A DNA stretch of 64,000 bases from assembly GCF_007556815.1 (NCBI RefSeq), contig NZ_CP041745.1:2891001-2955000 (forward strand). Direction: 5' to 3'. Position 1 is the stretch's first letter; every line of letters begins with the position of its first letter. Shown piece by piece: positions 1 through 9,203 of this stretch. The notes beneath the pieces were generated by a model, which saw nothing but the letters and a program-made list of their open reading frames with translations, did not search any database and was not told where the DNA came from. Origin of the DNA: Paraburkholderia megapolitana (GTDB lineage Bacteria; Pseudomonadota; Gammaproteobacteria; Burkholderiales; Burkholderiaceae). A program made the translations under genes and the position numbers.

Positions 1-25
1 GCAACCCAGACACTCAGGACATTCC

Positions 26-2050
26 ATGGCACTTTCCAGCAACTCCAGCGCAGCGACCACGAGCCCGAGCCGCTTCGCCGCCGGCCGTAGCCGCGACATC
101 GTCTGCCTCGGCCGTCTCGCGGTCGATCTCTACGCGCAACAGGTCGGCTCGCGACTCGAAGACGTATCGAGCTTCGCAAAGTATCTGGGCGGCTCGTCGG
201 CTAACATCGCGTTTGGTTGCACGCGGCTCGGTCTCGCCGCGGCGATGCTTGCACGTGTCGGCAACGATCACATGGGGCGCTTTCTGACCGAAACGCTCAC
301 GCGTGAAGGCTGCGATGTCGGCCACGTGCGCATCGATCACGAACGGCTGACAGCCCTCGTGGTGCTCGGCCTCAAAGATCGCGACACGTTTCCGCTGATT
401 TTCTATCGCGAGAACTGCGCGGACATGGCCGTCGACGAACACGATTTCGACGAAGCGTTTATCGCATCGTCGAAGGCGCTGCTCATTACCGGTACGCACT
501 TCTCCACCGAACAGGTGAACCGCACGAGCCGCCGCGCACTCGACTACGCGCGGCGTAACGACGTGCGTACGGTGCTCGACATCGATTACCGGCCCGTGCT
601 GTGGGGCCTCACCGGCAAGGCCGATGGCGAGACCCGCTTTATCGCCAACGAAAGCGTCACCGCGCATCTGCAGCGCATCCTGCCGCTATTCGATCTGGTG
701 ATCGGCACCGAAGAGGAATTCTGCATTGCGGGTGGCAAGACCGATCTGCGTGAAGCCCTGGCGATGGTCCGCGCCGTCACACCGGCGACGCTTGTCGTGA
801 AGCGCGGGCCGCTTGGTTGCCAGATTGTCGACGGCGCGGTACCTGCGTCGCTTGACAGCGTGCCGGTGCATGGCGGCGTCGAGGTCGAAGTACTGAACGT
901 GCTCGGCGCAGGCGATGCGTTCGCGTCGGGCTTCCTGTCCGGCTGGCTGCGCGATCAACCACTCGAAGCCTGCGCGCGCGCCGCAAACGCGAGCGGCGCG
1001 CTGGTCGTATCGCGCCACGGCTGCGCACCCGCGATGCCGACGCCCGCCGAACTCGACTACTTCCTGCGCGAAGCGCAAGCCGATCCGCAGCGCATGCGCC
1101 GGCCGGACCGCGACGCCACGCTCGCTCGACTGCATCGCGTCACACCGCCGCGCACACAGCGCGACGAAGTGCTCGGCTTCGCATTCGATCACCGCAACCA
1201 GTTCTTCGATCTCGCGCAGCAGACCGGCGCCGATGAAAGCCGCATCGCGCAACTGAAGGGGCTGTTCGTCGAAGCAGTCGCGCAAACGGAAACCGCACTG
1301 GGATTGCAAGGCCGCATCGCCGTGCTGATCGACGACCGCTACGGTCAGGACGCGTTGAACGCGGCAACCGGACGCGGCTGGTGGGTCGGTCGTCCGGTCG
1401 AACTGCCCGGTTCGGTGCCGCTCGTGTTCGATCACGGCCGCTCGGTCGGAACGACGCTGGCGAGCTGGCCGCGCGAACATATCGTCAAGTGTCTCGTGCA
1501 GTTTCATCCTGATGAGCCGATCGAACAGCGGCTCGAACAGGAAGCGCAACTGCGCGCGCTTTATGACGCCGTGCAGGCAAGCGGTCACGAACTGCTGCTC
1601 GAAGTGATTCCACCCAAACATTTGCCGCAGGCACCTGATACGGTCTATCGTGCATTGAAGCGCCTGTACAACATCGGCATCTACCCGGAATGGTGGAAGC
1701 TCGAGCCGGTGGACGCCACGCAGTGGCAAGCAATCGACGCACTGCTTGCGGAGCGCGATCCGTATTGCCGCGGCGTGGTGCTGCTCGGGCTGTCGGCGGG
1801 GGTCGAGCAATTGAGCGACGGCTTCCGGGCAGCGGCCGGATCGGCGACCTGTCGTGGCTTCACGGTCGGCCGGACGATCTTCCATGAGCCGAGCCATGCT
1901 TGGCTCGCCGGGCAGATCGGCGACGACGAACTGATTGCACGCGTACGGCAGACATTCGAAACGCTGATCGCCGCATGGCGCGATACGCGCAGCGCGTCGG
2001 CTACACAGTCGGCGCAGCCGCGCAACGTTCATCAGGAGCAGGCGGCATGA
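26..2050 (+). CDS. iolC: Bifunctional 5-dehydro-2-deoxygluconokinase / DUF2090 protein
   Basis: This 674-residue cytoplasmic protein phosphorylates 2-deoxy-5-keto-gluconate in myo-inositol breakdown. Residues about 25-340 are a PfkB/ribokinase-type kinase: an N-terminal glycine-rich GGSSAN segment and the catalytic GAGDAFASGF motif near residue 292 are visible. Residues about 350-650 match the DUF2090 domain, an aldolase-like fold often fused to IolC in proteobacteria, so the protein may also carry the IolJ-type aldolase step; that second activity is inferred from family knowledge. The ATG at 26 follows an AGGA ribosome site. Its stop overlaps the iolD start (ATGA at 2047-2050), which indicates translational coupling. 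The inositol dehydrogenase gene and any iol regulator are not in the window. Confidence 0.95.
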   Translation: MALSSNSSAATTSPSRFAAGRSRDIVCLGRLAVDLYAQQVGSRLEDVSSFAKYLGGSSANIAFGCTRLGLAAAMLARVGNDHMGRFLTETLTREGCDVGHVRIDHERLTALVVLGLKDRDTFPLIFYRENCADMAVDEHDFDEAFIASSKALLITGTHFSTEQVNRTSRRALDYARRNDVRTVLDIDYRPVLWGLTGKADGETRFIANESVTAHLQRILPLFDLVIGTEEEFCIAGGKTDLREALAMVRAVTPATLVVKRGPLGCQIVDGAVPASLDSVPVHGGVEVEVLNVLGAGDAFASGFLSGWLRDQPLEACARAANASGALVVSRHGCAPAMPTPAELDYFLREAQADPQRMRRPDRDATLARLHRVTPPRTQRDEVLGFAFDHRNQFFDLAQQTGADESRIAQLKGLFVEAVAQTETALGLQGRIAVLIDDRYGQDALNAATGRGWWVGRPVELPGSVPLVFDHGRSVGTTLASWPREHIVKCLVQFHPDEPIEQRLEQEAQLRALYDAVQASGHELLLEVIPPKHLPQAPDTVYRALKRLYNIGIYPEWWKLEPVDATQWQAIDALLAERDPYCRGVVLLGLSAGVEQLSDGFRAAAGSATCRGFTVGRTIFHEPSHAWLAGQIGDDELIARVRQTFETLIAAWRDTRSASATQSAQPRNVHQEQAA

Positions 2051-4023
2051 ACCAACGCGTGTTGCATCAGGATCAAGCTGCGCCGGCTGCCGTTCCAGCC
2101 GCAGGCGACACGCACGGCACGATCCGTCTCACCACCGCGCAGGCGCTCGTACGCTACCTCGCCGCGCAACGTGTCGCTACGGAAGACGATCCCAACAGCA
2201 GTGAACCGCTTTTCGGTGGTGTGTTCGCGATCTTCGGTCACGGCAACGTGGCGGGGATCGGCGAAGCGCTGTATCAGCACCGCCACGAACTACCGACGCT
2301 GCGCGCGCACAACGAACAGGCGATGGCGCACAGCGCGATCGCCTACGCAAAAGCGCACTTCCGCCGCCGGATGATGGCGGTCACCACCTCGATCGGACCC
2401 GGTGCGACGAATCTCGTCACGGCTGCTGCGCTCGCGCACGTCAACCGTTTGCCGGTGCTGCTGCTGCCTGGCGACATCTTCGTCTCGCGCGCGCCCGATC
2501 CGGTGTTGCAACAGGTCGAGGATTTCCACGACGGCGGCATCTCCGCCAACGATGCGCTCAAGCCCGTCTCGCGTTACTTCGACCGCATCGTCCACCCGGC
2601 GCAACTGCTCAATGCGTTGCCGCGTGCGATCCGTGTGCTGACCGATGCCGCGCTATGCGGCCCGGTCACGCTCGCGTTGCCGCAAGACGTGCAGGCAACT
2701 GCGTGGGACTTTCCGCTCAGTTTCTTCGAACCGCGCGTCGTCAAACCGCACGCCCCTGCTCCGCGCACCGATGAAATCGATGTAGCCGTCGAGCGTCTAC
2801 GCCGTGCGAAACGGCCGATGATCGTCGCCGGTGGCGGCGTGCTGTACGGTGGCGCTACCGCTTCGCTACAGGCGTTCGCGACAACGCATGGTGTGCCGGT
2901 CGCGGAAACGCAGGCCGGCAAGAGTTCGCTAGCGTGGGACGATCCGTTGAATACTGGGGCGCTCGGCGTGACCGGCTCGCCCGCGGCGAATGCACTCGCG
3001 CACGACGCCGATTGCGTGTTTGCCATCGGCACGCGCTTGCAGGACTTCACGACCGGCTCGAACACGCTCTTCACGCAGGCCGACGTAATCGGGATCAATG
3101 CAAACGCGTTCGATGGTTTGAAGCATCGCGCGCTTGCTGTCGAAGCCGATGCGCGCCTTGCACTCGACACACTCACCGAACGCCTGCACGACTGGCACGC
3201 GGACCGCGCGTGGACTGCGCGCGCACAGCAGGCCGCGACCGACTGGCGCCACACTGTCGGCACGCTGACGCACACGCCACAGCGCGACACCGTGCTGCCG
3301 TACGACGCCGACGTGATCGGCGCCGTGCAGCGCTCGAGCCCGCAGTCCACCACCGACGACATCGTCGTCTGCGCAGCCGGCACCCTGCCCGCCGAGTTGC
3401 ACAAGTTGTGGCGCGCAGGCCGCCCAGGTGCCTATCACGTCGAGTACGGCTACTCGTGCATGGGCTACGAAATTGCCGGCGGCCTCGGCGCGAAACTCGC
3501 GCGGCCCGAGCGCGAAGTGATCGTGATGGTCGGCGACGGCAGTTATCTGATGATGAACAGCGAGATCGCAACCTCGGTGATGCTTGGTGCGAAGCTGATC
3601 ATCGTGGTGCTCGACAATCGCGGCTACGGTTGCATCAACCGTCTGCAACAGGCGTGCGGCGGCGCACCGTTCAACAATATGTTCGACGACTGCGCGCAAG
3701 GTCCGCTCGGTGCTCCCGCAATCGATTTCGCGGCACATGCACGCTCGCTCGGCGCGCATGCGGAACACGTCGCCGATGTCGCGGCACTCGAAACCGCGTT
3801 GCAACGCGCCCGCGCCGCCGATCGCACCTACGTGATCAGCATCGACACCGACGCTACACGCACCACCGACGACGGCGGCTGGTGGTGGGAAGTCGCCGTA
3901 CCCGAAGTGTCGGCACGCGAGGCTGTTCGAACGGCCCGCGCGCAGTACGAAACTCATCTCGCGGCCCGCGTCGAAGGCGCGAATCATCCCTCCAGCGACG
4001 ACGCCAGCGACGCCAACAATTAA
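2047..4023 (+). CDS. iolD: 3D-(3,5/4)-trihydroxycyclohexane-1,2-dione hydrolase
   Basis: A 658-residue ThDP-dependent enzyme that hydrolyses the cyclic trihydroxycyclohexane-dione to 5-deoxy-glucuronate. It has the three-domain layout of the acetolactate synthase family. The N-terminal catalytic glutamate lies in the HNEQAMAH segment, and the ThDP/Mg motif begins GDGS near residue 497 and continues to the NRGYG segment. The open frame extends upstream to 1900 inside iolC, but I chose the ATG at 2047 because it overlaps the iolC stop and gives the family length. It lies 10 bases before iolE in the same operon. Confidence 0.95.
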   Translation: MNQRVLHQDQAAPAAVPAAGDTHGTIRLTTAQALVRYLAAQRVATEDDPNSSEPLFGGVFAIFGHGNVAGIGEALYQHRHELPTLRAHNEQAMAHSAIAYAKAHFRRRMMAVTTSIGPGATNLVTAAALAHVNRLPVLLLPGDIFVSRAPDPVLQQVEDFHDGGISANDALKPVSRYFDRIVHPAQLLNALPRAIRVLTDAALCGPVTLALPQDVQATAWDFPLSFFEPRVVKPHAPAPRTDEIDVAVERLRRAKRPMIVAGGGVLYGGATASLQAFATTHGVPVAETQAGKSSLAWDDPLNTGALGVTGSPAANALAHDADCVFAIGTRLQDFTTGSNTLFTQADVIGINANAFDGLKHRALAVEADARLALDTLTERLHDWHADRAWTARAQQAATDWRHTVGTLTHTPQRDTVLPYDADVIGAVQRSSPQSTTDDIVVCAAGTLPAELHKLWRAGRPGAYHVEYGYSCMGYEIAGGLGAKLARPEREVIVMVGDGSYLMMNSEIATSVMLGAKLIIVVLDNRGYGCINRLQQACGGAPFNNMFDDCAQGPLGAPAIDFAAHARSLGAHAEHVADVAALETALQRARAADRTYVISIDTDATRTTDDGGWWWEVAVPEVSAREAVRTARAQYETHLAARVEGANHPSSDDASDANN

Positions 4024-4033
4024 GGACCCGCGC

Positions 4034-4948
4034 ATGACTTCCTTCGACGTACGTATCGGCATCAACCCGCTGTCGTGGATGAACGACGATCTGCCGTCGC
4101 TCGGCGGAGAAACGCCGCTTGAACTCGCGCTGACCGAAGGCCGCGCAATCGGCTACCAGGGGTTCGAACTCGGCAACAAGTTTCCGCGCGAGCCAGAAGC
4201 ACTGAAGGCACTGCTCGCGCAATACGATCTCGCGCTTGTCTCCGGCTGGTATTCGGGTCAACTGGCCCGACGCAGCGCCGAAGCGGAAATTGCCGCGGTC
4301 GGGCCGCATCTGGAGCTGCTCGCGAAGAACGGCGCGACTGTGATGGTGTACGGCGAAGTCGCCGACACGATTCAGGGCGCGCCGCGTCCGCTGTATCAGC
4401 GGCCGCGTTTTTTCAGCGAGGCGCAGTGGGACGAATACGCGGCGCGCGTCGAGACGTTCGCGCGCTACACGCTGAGCCACGGCGTGCGGCTCGCGTATCA
4501 CCATCACATGGGCGCGTATGTCGAGACGCCCGCCGACGTCGACCGTCTGATGGCAAAAACCAGCGACGCCGTCGGTCTGCTGTTCGATGCGGGGCATATC
4601 ACGTTCGCAGGTGGCGATCCGATTGATGTGCTCGACCGCCACATCGCGCGCGTGTGCCATGTGCACTGCAAGGACGTACGGCCCGCGGTTGCGAAGCTCG
4701 CGCGCAATCGCAACTGGAGCTTTCTTGAAGCAGTGATCGCCGGCGCATTCACGGTGCCCGGCGACGGCACCATCGATTTCCCGGCTATCATTGAGCGGCT
4801 CAAGCGGCACGGCTACCGCGGCTGGCTCGTCGTCGAGGCGGAACAGGACCCGGTCGTCGCGCCTTCGTTCGCGTATGCGCAAAAGGGCTACCAGACGCTG
4901 CGTGCCCTCGTCGATGCGCCGCTCAATCCTGCCAGGGAGGCTGCATGA
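4034..4948 (+). CDS. iolE: Inosose dehydratase
   Basis: A 304-residue TIM-barrel protein of the AP-endonuclease-2/xylose isomerase-like family that dehydrates scyllo-inosose, the step before IolD. The start MTSFDVRIGINPLSW and the metal-site segments YHHHMGAYVET and HVHCKD are typical of IolE. The gene sits between iolD and iolB, and its stop overlaps the iolB start (ATGA at 4945-4948). Length is normal for the family and the frame is intact. Confidence 0.95.
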   Translation: MTSFDVRIGINPLSWMNDDLPSLGGETPLELALTEGRAIGYQGFELGNKFPREPEALKALLAQYDLALVSGWYSGQLARRSAEAEIAAVGPHLELLAKNGATVMVYGEVADTIQGAPRPLYQRPRFFSEAQWDEYAARVETFARYTLSHGVRLAYHHHMGAYVETPADVDRLMAKTSDAVGLLFDAGHITFAGGDPIDVLDRHIARVCHVHCKDVRPAVAKLARNRNWSFLEAVIAGAFTVPGDGTIDFPAIIERLKRHGYRGWLVVEAEQDPVVAPSFAYAQKGYQTLRALVDAPLNPAREAA

Positions 4949-5751
4949 GTTTGCTAGTCAAAGCCCAGCGCGAAGGTCAGACGATCGCGCGCGTCACGCC
5001 GGAGTCGGCCGGCTGGCAGTATGTCGGCTTCACCGCCCACCGGCTCGCGGCGGACGGCGTCATGCGGGTGCTCGAGACGAACCGCGAGTCGTGCATCGTC
5101 GTGCTGTCCGGCACGATCGACATCGATACGCCCGCTGCAAAATGGCTCAGTCTTGGTACGCGTCGCAGCGTGTTCGACGATGCGGCGCCGCATGCGGTGT
5201 ACCTGCCGCCGAATGTGCGCGCCACGATACGCGCACGCAACAATGCCGAGATCGGTGTGGCCAGTGCGCCTGCCACCGGACGCTATCCGGCGCGTCTCAT
5301 CCAGCCGTCGCAGATGACGCGCTCGACGCGCGGCACCGGCCTCAACACGCGCTACGTGTGCGATATCCTGCCGCAAACCGAACCCGCCGAGTCGCTGCTC
5401 GTCGTCGAAGTGCGCACGCCGGGGGGGCATGCGTCGAGCTACCCGCCGCACAAGCACGACACCGACAATGTGCCAGTCGAGAGTTCGCTGGAAGAGACTT
5501 ACTACCACCGGCTCAATCCGCCGCAGGGGTTCGCGTTTCAGCGCGTGTATACGGATGCGCGCGATATCGACGAGTCGATGGCCGTCGAGGATCACGATGT
5601 CGTGATGGTGCCGCGCGGCTATCATCCGGTGGTCGTGCCGTATGGCTACGACTCGTACTATCTGAACGTGATGGCGGGTAGTCGGCGCACGTGGCACTTC
5701 AAGAACGATCCCGCGCATGAATGGATTATCGAACGGGATGCGCGTAGCTGA
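4945..5751 (+). CDS. iolB: 5-deoxy-glucuronate isomerase
   Basis: A 268-residue cupin-fold isomerase that converts 5-deoxy-glucuronate to 2-deoxy-5-keto-gluconate, the IolC substrate. The KduI/IolB metal-binding histidines are seen in YPPHKHDTDN near residue 166, followed by the conserved EETYYH and a late YHPVVVPYGYD segment. The gene is translationally coupled to iolE. It is the last gene of the visible operon and ends facing the minus-strand gene that ends at 5823. Confidence 0.95.
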   Translation: MSLLVKAQREGQTIARVTPESAGWQYVGFTAHRLAADGVMRVLETNRESCIVVLSGTIDIDTPAAKWLSLGTRRSVFDDAAPHAVYLPPNVRATIRARNNAEIGVASAPATGRYPARLIQPSQMTRSTRGTGLNTRYVCDILPQTEPAESLLVVEVRTPGGHASSYPPHKHDTDNVPVESSLEETYYHRLNPPQGFAFQRVYTDARDIDESMAVEDHDVVMVPRGYHPVVVPYGYDSYYLNVMAGSRRTWHFKNDPAHEWIIERDARS

Positions 5752-5769
5752 AGACAACTGAACGTAGCC

Positions 5770-5793
5770 GGGCCGCGTCGATGCGCGCGGCCC
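5770..5793. terminator. GC-rich hairpin between convergent genes
   Basis: Perfect 8-bp stem GGGCCGCG / CGCGGCCC (5770-5777 with 5786-5793) between the end of iolB and the convergent gene ending at 5823. There is no clear T-run on either side, so intrinsic termination is only a possibility. Confidence 0.35.
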
Positions 5794-5822
5794 AGATGAT
5801 CGTGCATGTGGTTACCCGTAAG

Positions 5823-8189
5823 TCACTTCCGCGCCGCGACATCCACCGCGAGCGCACCATCCTCCGCCATCCGCACCGTCCCCTTCGCCACATCGCGGCG
5901 ATACCCGTACAGATCGAAATGCATCGGGTCGCTGTTTGCGCTATCGCGTATCAGCGTATGGCCGTTCACGACCAGCGAGTTGTACATCTTGATGTCGCCC
6001 GATTCGATCCACACGTAGCTGCCGCCCGCGCCCGCCGGCGGATGCGCGACGGCCGCGCCCGTCTGCCGCTTGAACTTCAGCACGAGCCCTTCGTTTGTCA
6101 CGGTCGCACCCGCGAGACGCCCCTGCAACACCGGCGGCGGAAACACCGTGTACTGATCGAATACCAGTTCGTTACCTTCCAGCTTGACGCCCTTGCGGGC
6201 AAACGGTGTCAACGAGGCGAGCGGAATATTCAGCGCGCGCAGCAAGCCTGCCTGCGGCACACCGAGCACCGACACCGATTCGGGTGTGTAGACCAGATGC
6301 CGTTCGTCGCGTACGGCGAGCGTACCGTGCATCTTCGTCGGTAGCCAGACGCCGGGGAAGTGATTCCATAGCTTGATGCCGCCGGTTACGTCGAGACCGC
6401 CGTCGGCGGGCGTCAGTTGCATGTCGTTCAGCGAGCGCGGCGTGTAGTCGAGCAGATAGTCGTTGAAGAGCGATGCCATCGCCGGCCACGGTTCGACAAC
6501 CTCGCCACCGAGGATATGAATGTCGTACTGGTTCGGATCGTCGAGATCGACGGGCTGACCGGGCTTCTTCGGTACGAGCTGCGCATCGAGTGTGCGCACG
6601 TGAAAGCCGATGCGTCCCGACACGTAGAAGTCGACGTTCTGCACGTGGATCAGCGGTGTGCCGCCCGGTGAATGGCGTTCGTCGGAGAGCGCGCTGCCCG
6701 ACGTCGTACGCAGATTCACCGGGATGCGCCGCCATTGCTCGCGTGCGACCGCAAGCGCGGCCTGTTGCGCACGGATGTAGCTGTCGTTGTAGCGCGCCGC
6801 CGCACTACCGGTTTGCGCTGTCTGTGCTGCATCGCGCGCAGCACCGGGCAGCGTCGTGTACGACGGCAGATGCACATCGAGCGCACCGTTTTCGTCGAAC
6901 GTGAAGTACCCCGCCGCCATCTGCTCGCGATAGTGATACAGGTCGAGCACGAACGGCGCGCCCGACGTGCCGGTGTCGAGCGGCGTGATTGCCATCTCGA
7001 TGTTCATCGGGATCGAGCGCATGAACTTCACGTCGCCGCCTTCGAGCAACATGCCGCGCGCGGGCATCTCCGCGGGGAACGCGACGTCGGGCAGCGTACC
7101 GTCGTCGAGCGTGAAGCGCACGCCGGCCGGCGTCGTGTCGATCCGCGTGATCGTCATGCGCAACGCGGGCGGTGGCGTCAGTTTCGCGACCAGCATCACG
7201 ACGTTGTCGCCGTCGAGTCGCGCAATCGGCGTGTTCACCTTCAGCAGGTCTGCCATGCGCACGTGTGCGGCCTTCATCAGACGGTCCGCAGCGACGCCCG
7301 CGACTTCGGTATGGTCCGCGTGAAATACGAGTTCGGTCGCGTTGCGCATCGCCAGCGTGCCCGTGAGCGCAATCGGCACCCAGCCGTCGCGTTGCATTTC
7401 ACCGGTGATCCGCAACTGCCCCTGCTGCGGCTCGACCCGCATATTGCGCAGCGGCGAGCCCTGGTACTGGAACAGATAGCGATTGAAGATTGCTGTGAGC
7501 TTCGCGGCATCGAGCGTGACCTCGCCGCGGTGGACGTTGATCGTCACGCTGTTCGGATCGTCGAACACGATCGGATTGCCGGCGCGCGTCGGCGTAAGCG
7601 TTGCAGCCATGCGGTGGATCAGGAAACCGATGTCGCCGGTCAGGCGGAAATCGACATCGCGCGCAAACATCATCGAACCGTCGATGCCGGAGTCGCGTAA
7701 CGTCAATGGCCGCGTTCGTGTAACGCGCATGCCGCCGGCGGTGGGTATGCGGGCCGCGACTTGCTGCTGCTCTGCTAGCTGGCGCGCCTTCGCAACTTCG
7801 AGCGTGGGTAGCGTTGAGGATGCGGGTTGTGGTGCGGCGGCACCGCCGGGATTCTGTGCGGTGGTCCCGGTCGCGCTTGAATCCGCAGGTGCGGCTACAT
7901 TTGCGGCGCTTGCCGCCGCAGGAACCGTTACGTTCGCAGCGCTCGCGGCACCCGACGCACCGGCGGCCGAACTCGCAGCCGAACTCGCGTCAGCACTCGC
8001 ATCGGCACACGCACACACCAGCAGCGATGCGATGACGATCACAACCGCGGACACGCTCAGCGCGTGACGCATAGGCCCGCTATCAGCCGCAGAGTGCCGC
8101 CCACTCCCTCCGTTACGCCTGGAATTGCAGCCTTGTTCGCTGCCGGCGTGGGTACGCGGCAGATGCAATCTGTCGTCGGTATCGTGCAT
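5823..8189 (-). CDS. Large exported protein with two homologous halves, function unknown
   Basis: A predicted exported or lipid-anchored protein of 788 residues; I do not recognise a named family. The start at 8189 is chosen for its strong GGGAGGAG ribosome site. An in-frame ATG at 8072 begins directly at the signal-like stretch (MRHALSVS, a hydrophobic core, then LLVCAC, which resembles a lipobox), so the mature product is the same either way. An Ala/Ser-rich linker of about 60 residues follows. The rest is two related blocks of about 300 residues. Each opens with a VDF...G.IGF motif, then a DDPN motif, a GGEV or RGEV motif, an FN.YL motif and a closing DLYxYR segment. This suggests an ancient duplication of a beta-rich domain. 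It lies 300 bases downstream of livF and may be a separate unit. Confidence 0.75.
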   Translation of the reverse strand: MHDTDDRLHLPRTHAGSEQGCNSRRNGGSGRHSAADSGPMRHALSVSAVVIVIASLLVCACADASADASSAASSAAGASGAASAANVTVPAAASAANVAAPADSSATGTTAQNPGGAAAPQPASSTLPTLEVAKARQLAEQQQVAARIPTAGGMRVTRTRPLTLRDSGIDGSMMFARDVDFRLTGDIGFLIHRMAATLTPTRAGNPIVFDDPNSVTINVHRGEVTLDAAKLTAIFNRYLFQYQGSPLRNMRVEPQQGQLRITGEMQRDGWVPIALTGTLAMRNATELVFHADHTEVAGVAADRLMKAAHVRMADLLKVNTPIARLDGDNVVMLVAKLTPPPALRMTITRIDTTPAGVRFTLDDGTLPDVAFPAEMPARGMLLEGGDVKFMRSIPMNIEMAITPLDTGTSGAPFVLDLYHYREQMAAGYFTFDENGALDVHLPSYTTLPGAARDAAQTAQTGSAAARYNDSYIRAQQAALAVAREQWRRIPVNLRTTSGSALSDERHSPGGTPLIHVQNVDFYVSGRIGFHVRTLDAQLVPKKPGQPVDLDDPNQYDIHILGGEVVEPWPAMASLFNDYLLDYTPRSLNDMQLTPADGGLDVTGGIKLWNHFPGVWLPTKMHGTLAVRDERHLVYTPESVSVLGVPQAGLLRALNIPLASLTPFARKGVKLEGNELVFDQYTVFPPPVLQGRLAGATVTNEGLVLKFKRQTGAAVAHPPAGAGGSYVWIESGDIKMYNSLVVNGHTLIRDSANSDPMHFDLYGYRRDVAKGTVRMAEDGALAVDVAARK

Positions 8190-8489
8190 ATCGTCTCCTC
8201 CCTGGTCCGGTGCGCCCGCGCAGGCGGGACGCCGGACTGTCTCGCGCCGGCACGGATGACCGGGCATCTTTGCCTTCGATTGTCTTTATTTGTGGCCGCG
8301 CTGCCGACAAGATTCCTGGAGGGCCGACACCAAACGCTCAGACGTTTGAATGAAACAGAGCACGGGCCGCCAACCCGCGCGGGGCGGACATGCGACGCCG
8401 CTGCGCGCAATCGGGTCAAACAGAAGGGAAACCGGCGTTGGCCGAGAACGACAGGTTGCGCCCGCTGCGCCGCACGCAAATGAGCCGCG
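8190..8489. other. Intergenic gap, no gene seen
   Basis: A 300-base gap between livF and the exported protein gene. The only open frames are antisense-like shadows without ribosome sites. The right place for the exported gene's promoter is here, but I could not pick a convincing one. Confidence 0.5.
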
Positions 8490-9203
8490 TTAGCCGACGC
8501 CGAGCCATTCCTGCATCACATCGTGACGCGCGCGAAACGCCTCGAAGCTGCCGTCGAACACGATCTCGCCATGCCCCATCACCGCGACCCGACTCGCCAG
8601 TTCGTGTGCGATTGCGAGCCGTTGCTCGATCAGCAGCATCGCGACGCCGCGCGCATGCAAGGTCCGCAGGCACGCTGCAACCTGCGCGACGCGCTGCGCG
8701 GCGAGCCCTTCGGCCGGCTCGTCGATCACCAGCAGATCCGGATCGCCGAGCAGCGTGCGCGCGAGCGTCAGCATCTGCTGCTCGCCGCCCGAGAGTGCAG
8801 CGGCACGCGTGCGCTGTCGTTCGCGCAACACGGGAAAAAGCGCGTAGGCATCGTCGAAGGTAAAACGCGGCGGCCGCGCGCGCCTGGCCGGAGCTACGCC
8901 GAGCAGCAGGTTTTCGTGCACGCTGAGCGTCGGAAACACATCGCGATGCTCAGGTACATAACCGATGCCGAGCCGCGCGATCTGGAACGGCCGCAGGCCC
9001 GCCAGCGAGCGGCCCGCAAAACGCAGTTCGCCCTCGGTGTGCACGAGGCCCATGATCGCCTGCGCGAGCGTCGAGCGCCCCGAACCATTGCGCCCCGCGA
9101 GCGCCACGATCTCGCCTGCCTCGATGCGCAGATCGACGCCGTGCAGCGCCTTGCTCGCACCATGCCACGCATGCAGACCGGCGATATCGAGAAGCACGGT
9201 CAT
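8490..9203 (-). CDS. livF: Branched-chain amino acid-type ABC transporter ATPase LivF, altered Walker A
   Basis: A 237-residue ABC ATPase of the LivF class, one of two cytoplasmic motor subunits of a HAAT-type importer for branched-chain amino acids or related compounds such as amides, urea or aromatic acids. The signature LSGGEQQ and Walker B LLVIDEP followed by the EGL segment are intact. The Walker A motif reads GRNGSGRST: the invariant lysine at position 43 is arginine (codon CGC at 9075-9077). Starts at the ATG overlapping the livG stop (ATGA, 9200-9203). Last gene of the transporter set. Confidence 0.9.
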   Translation of the reverse strand: MTVLLDIAGLHAWHGASKALHGVDLRIEAGEIVALAGRNGSGRSTLAQAIMGLVHTEGELRFAGRSLAGLRPFQIARLGIGYVPEHRDVFPTLSVHENLLLGVAPARRARPPRFTFDDAYALFPVLRERQRTRAAALSGGEQQMLTLARTLLGDPDLLVIDEPAEGLAAQRVAQVAACLRTLHARGVAMLLIEQRLAIAHELASRVAVMGHGEIVFDGSFEAFRARHDVMQEWLGVG

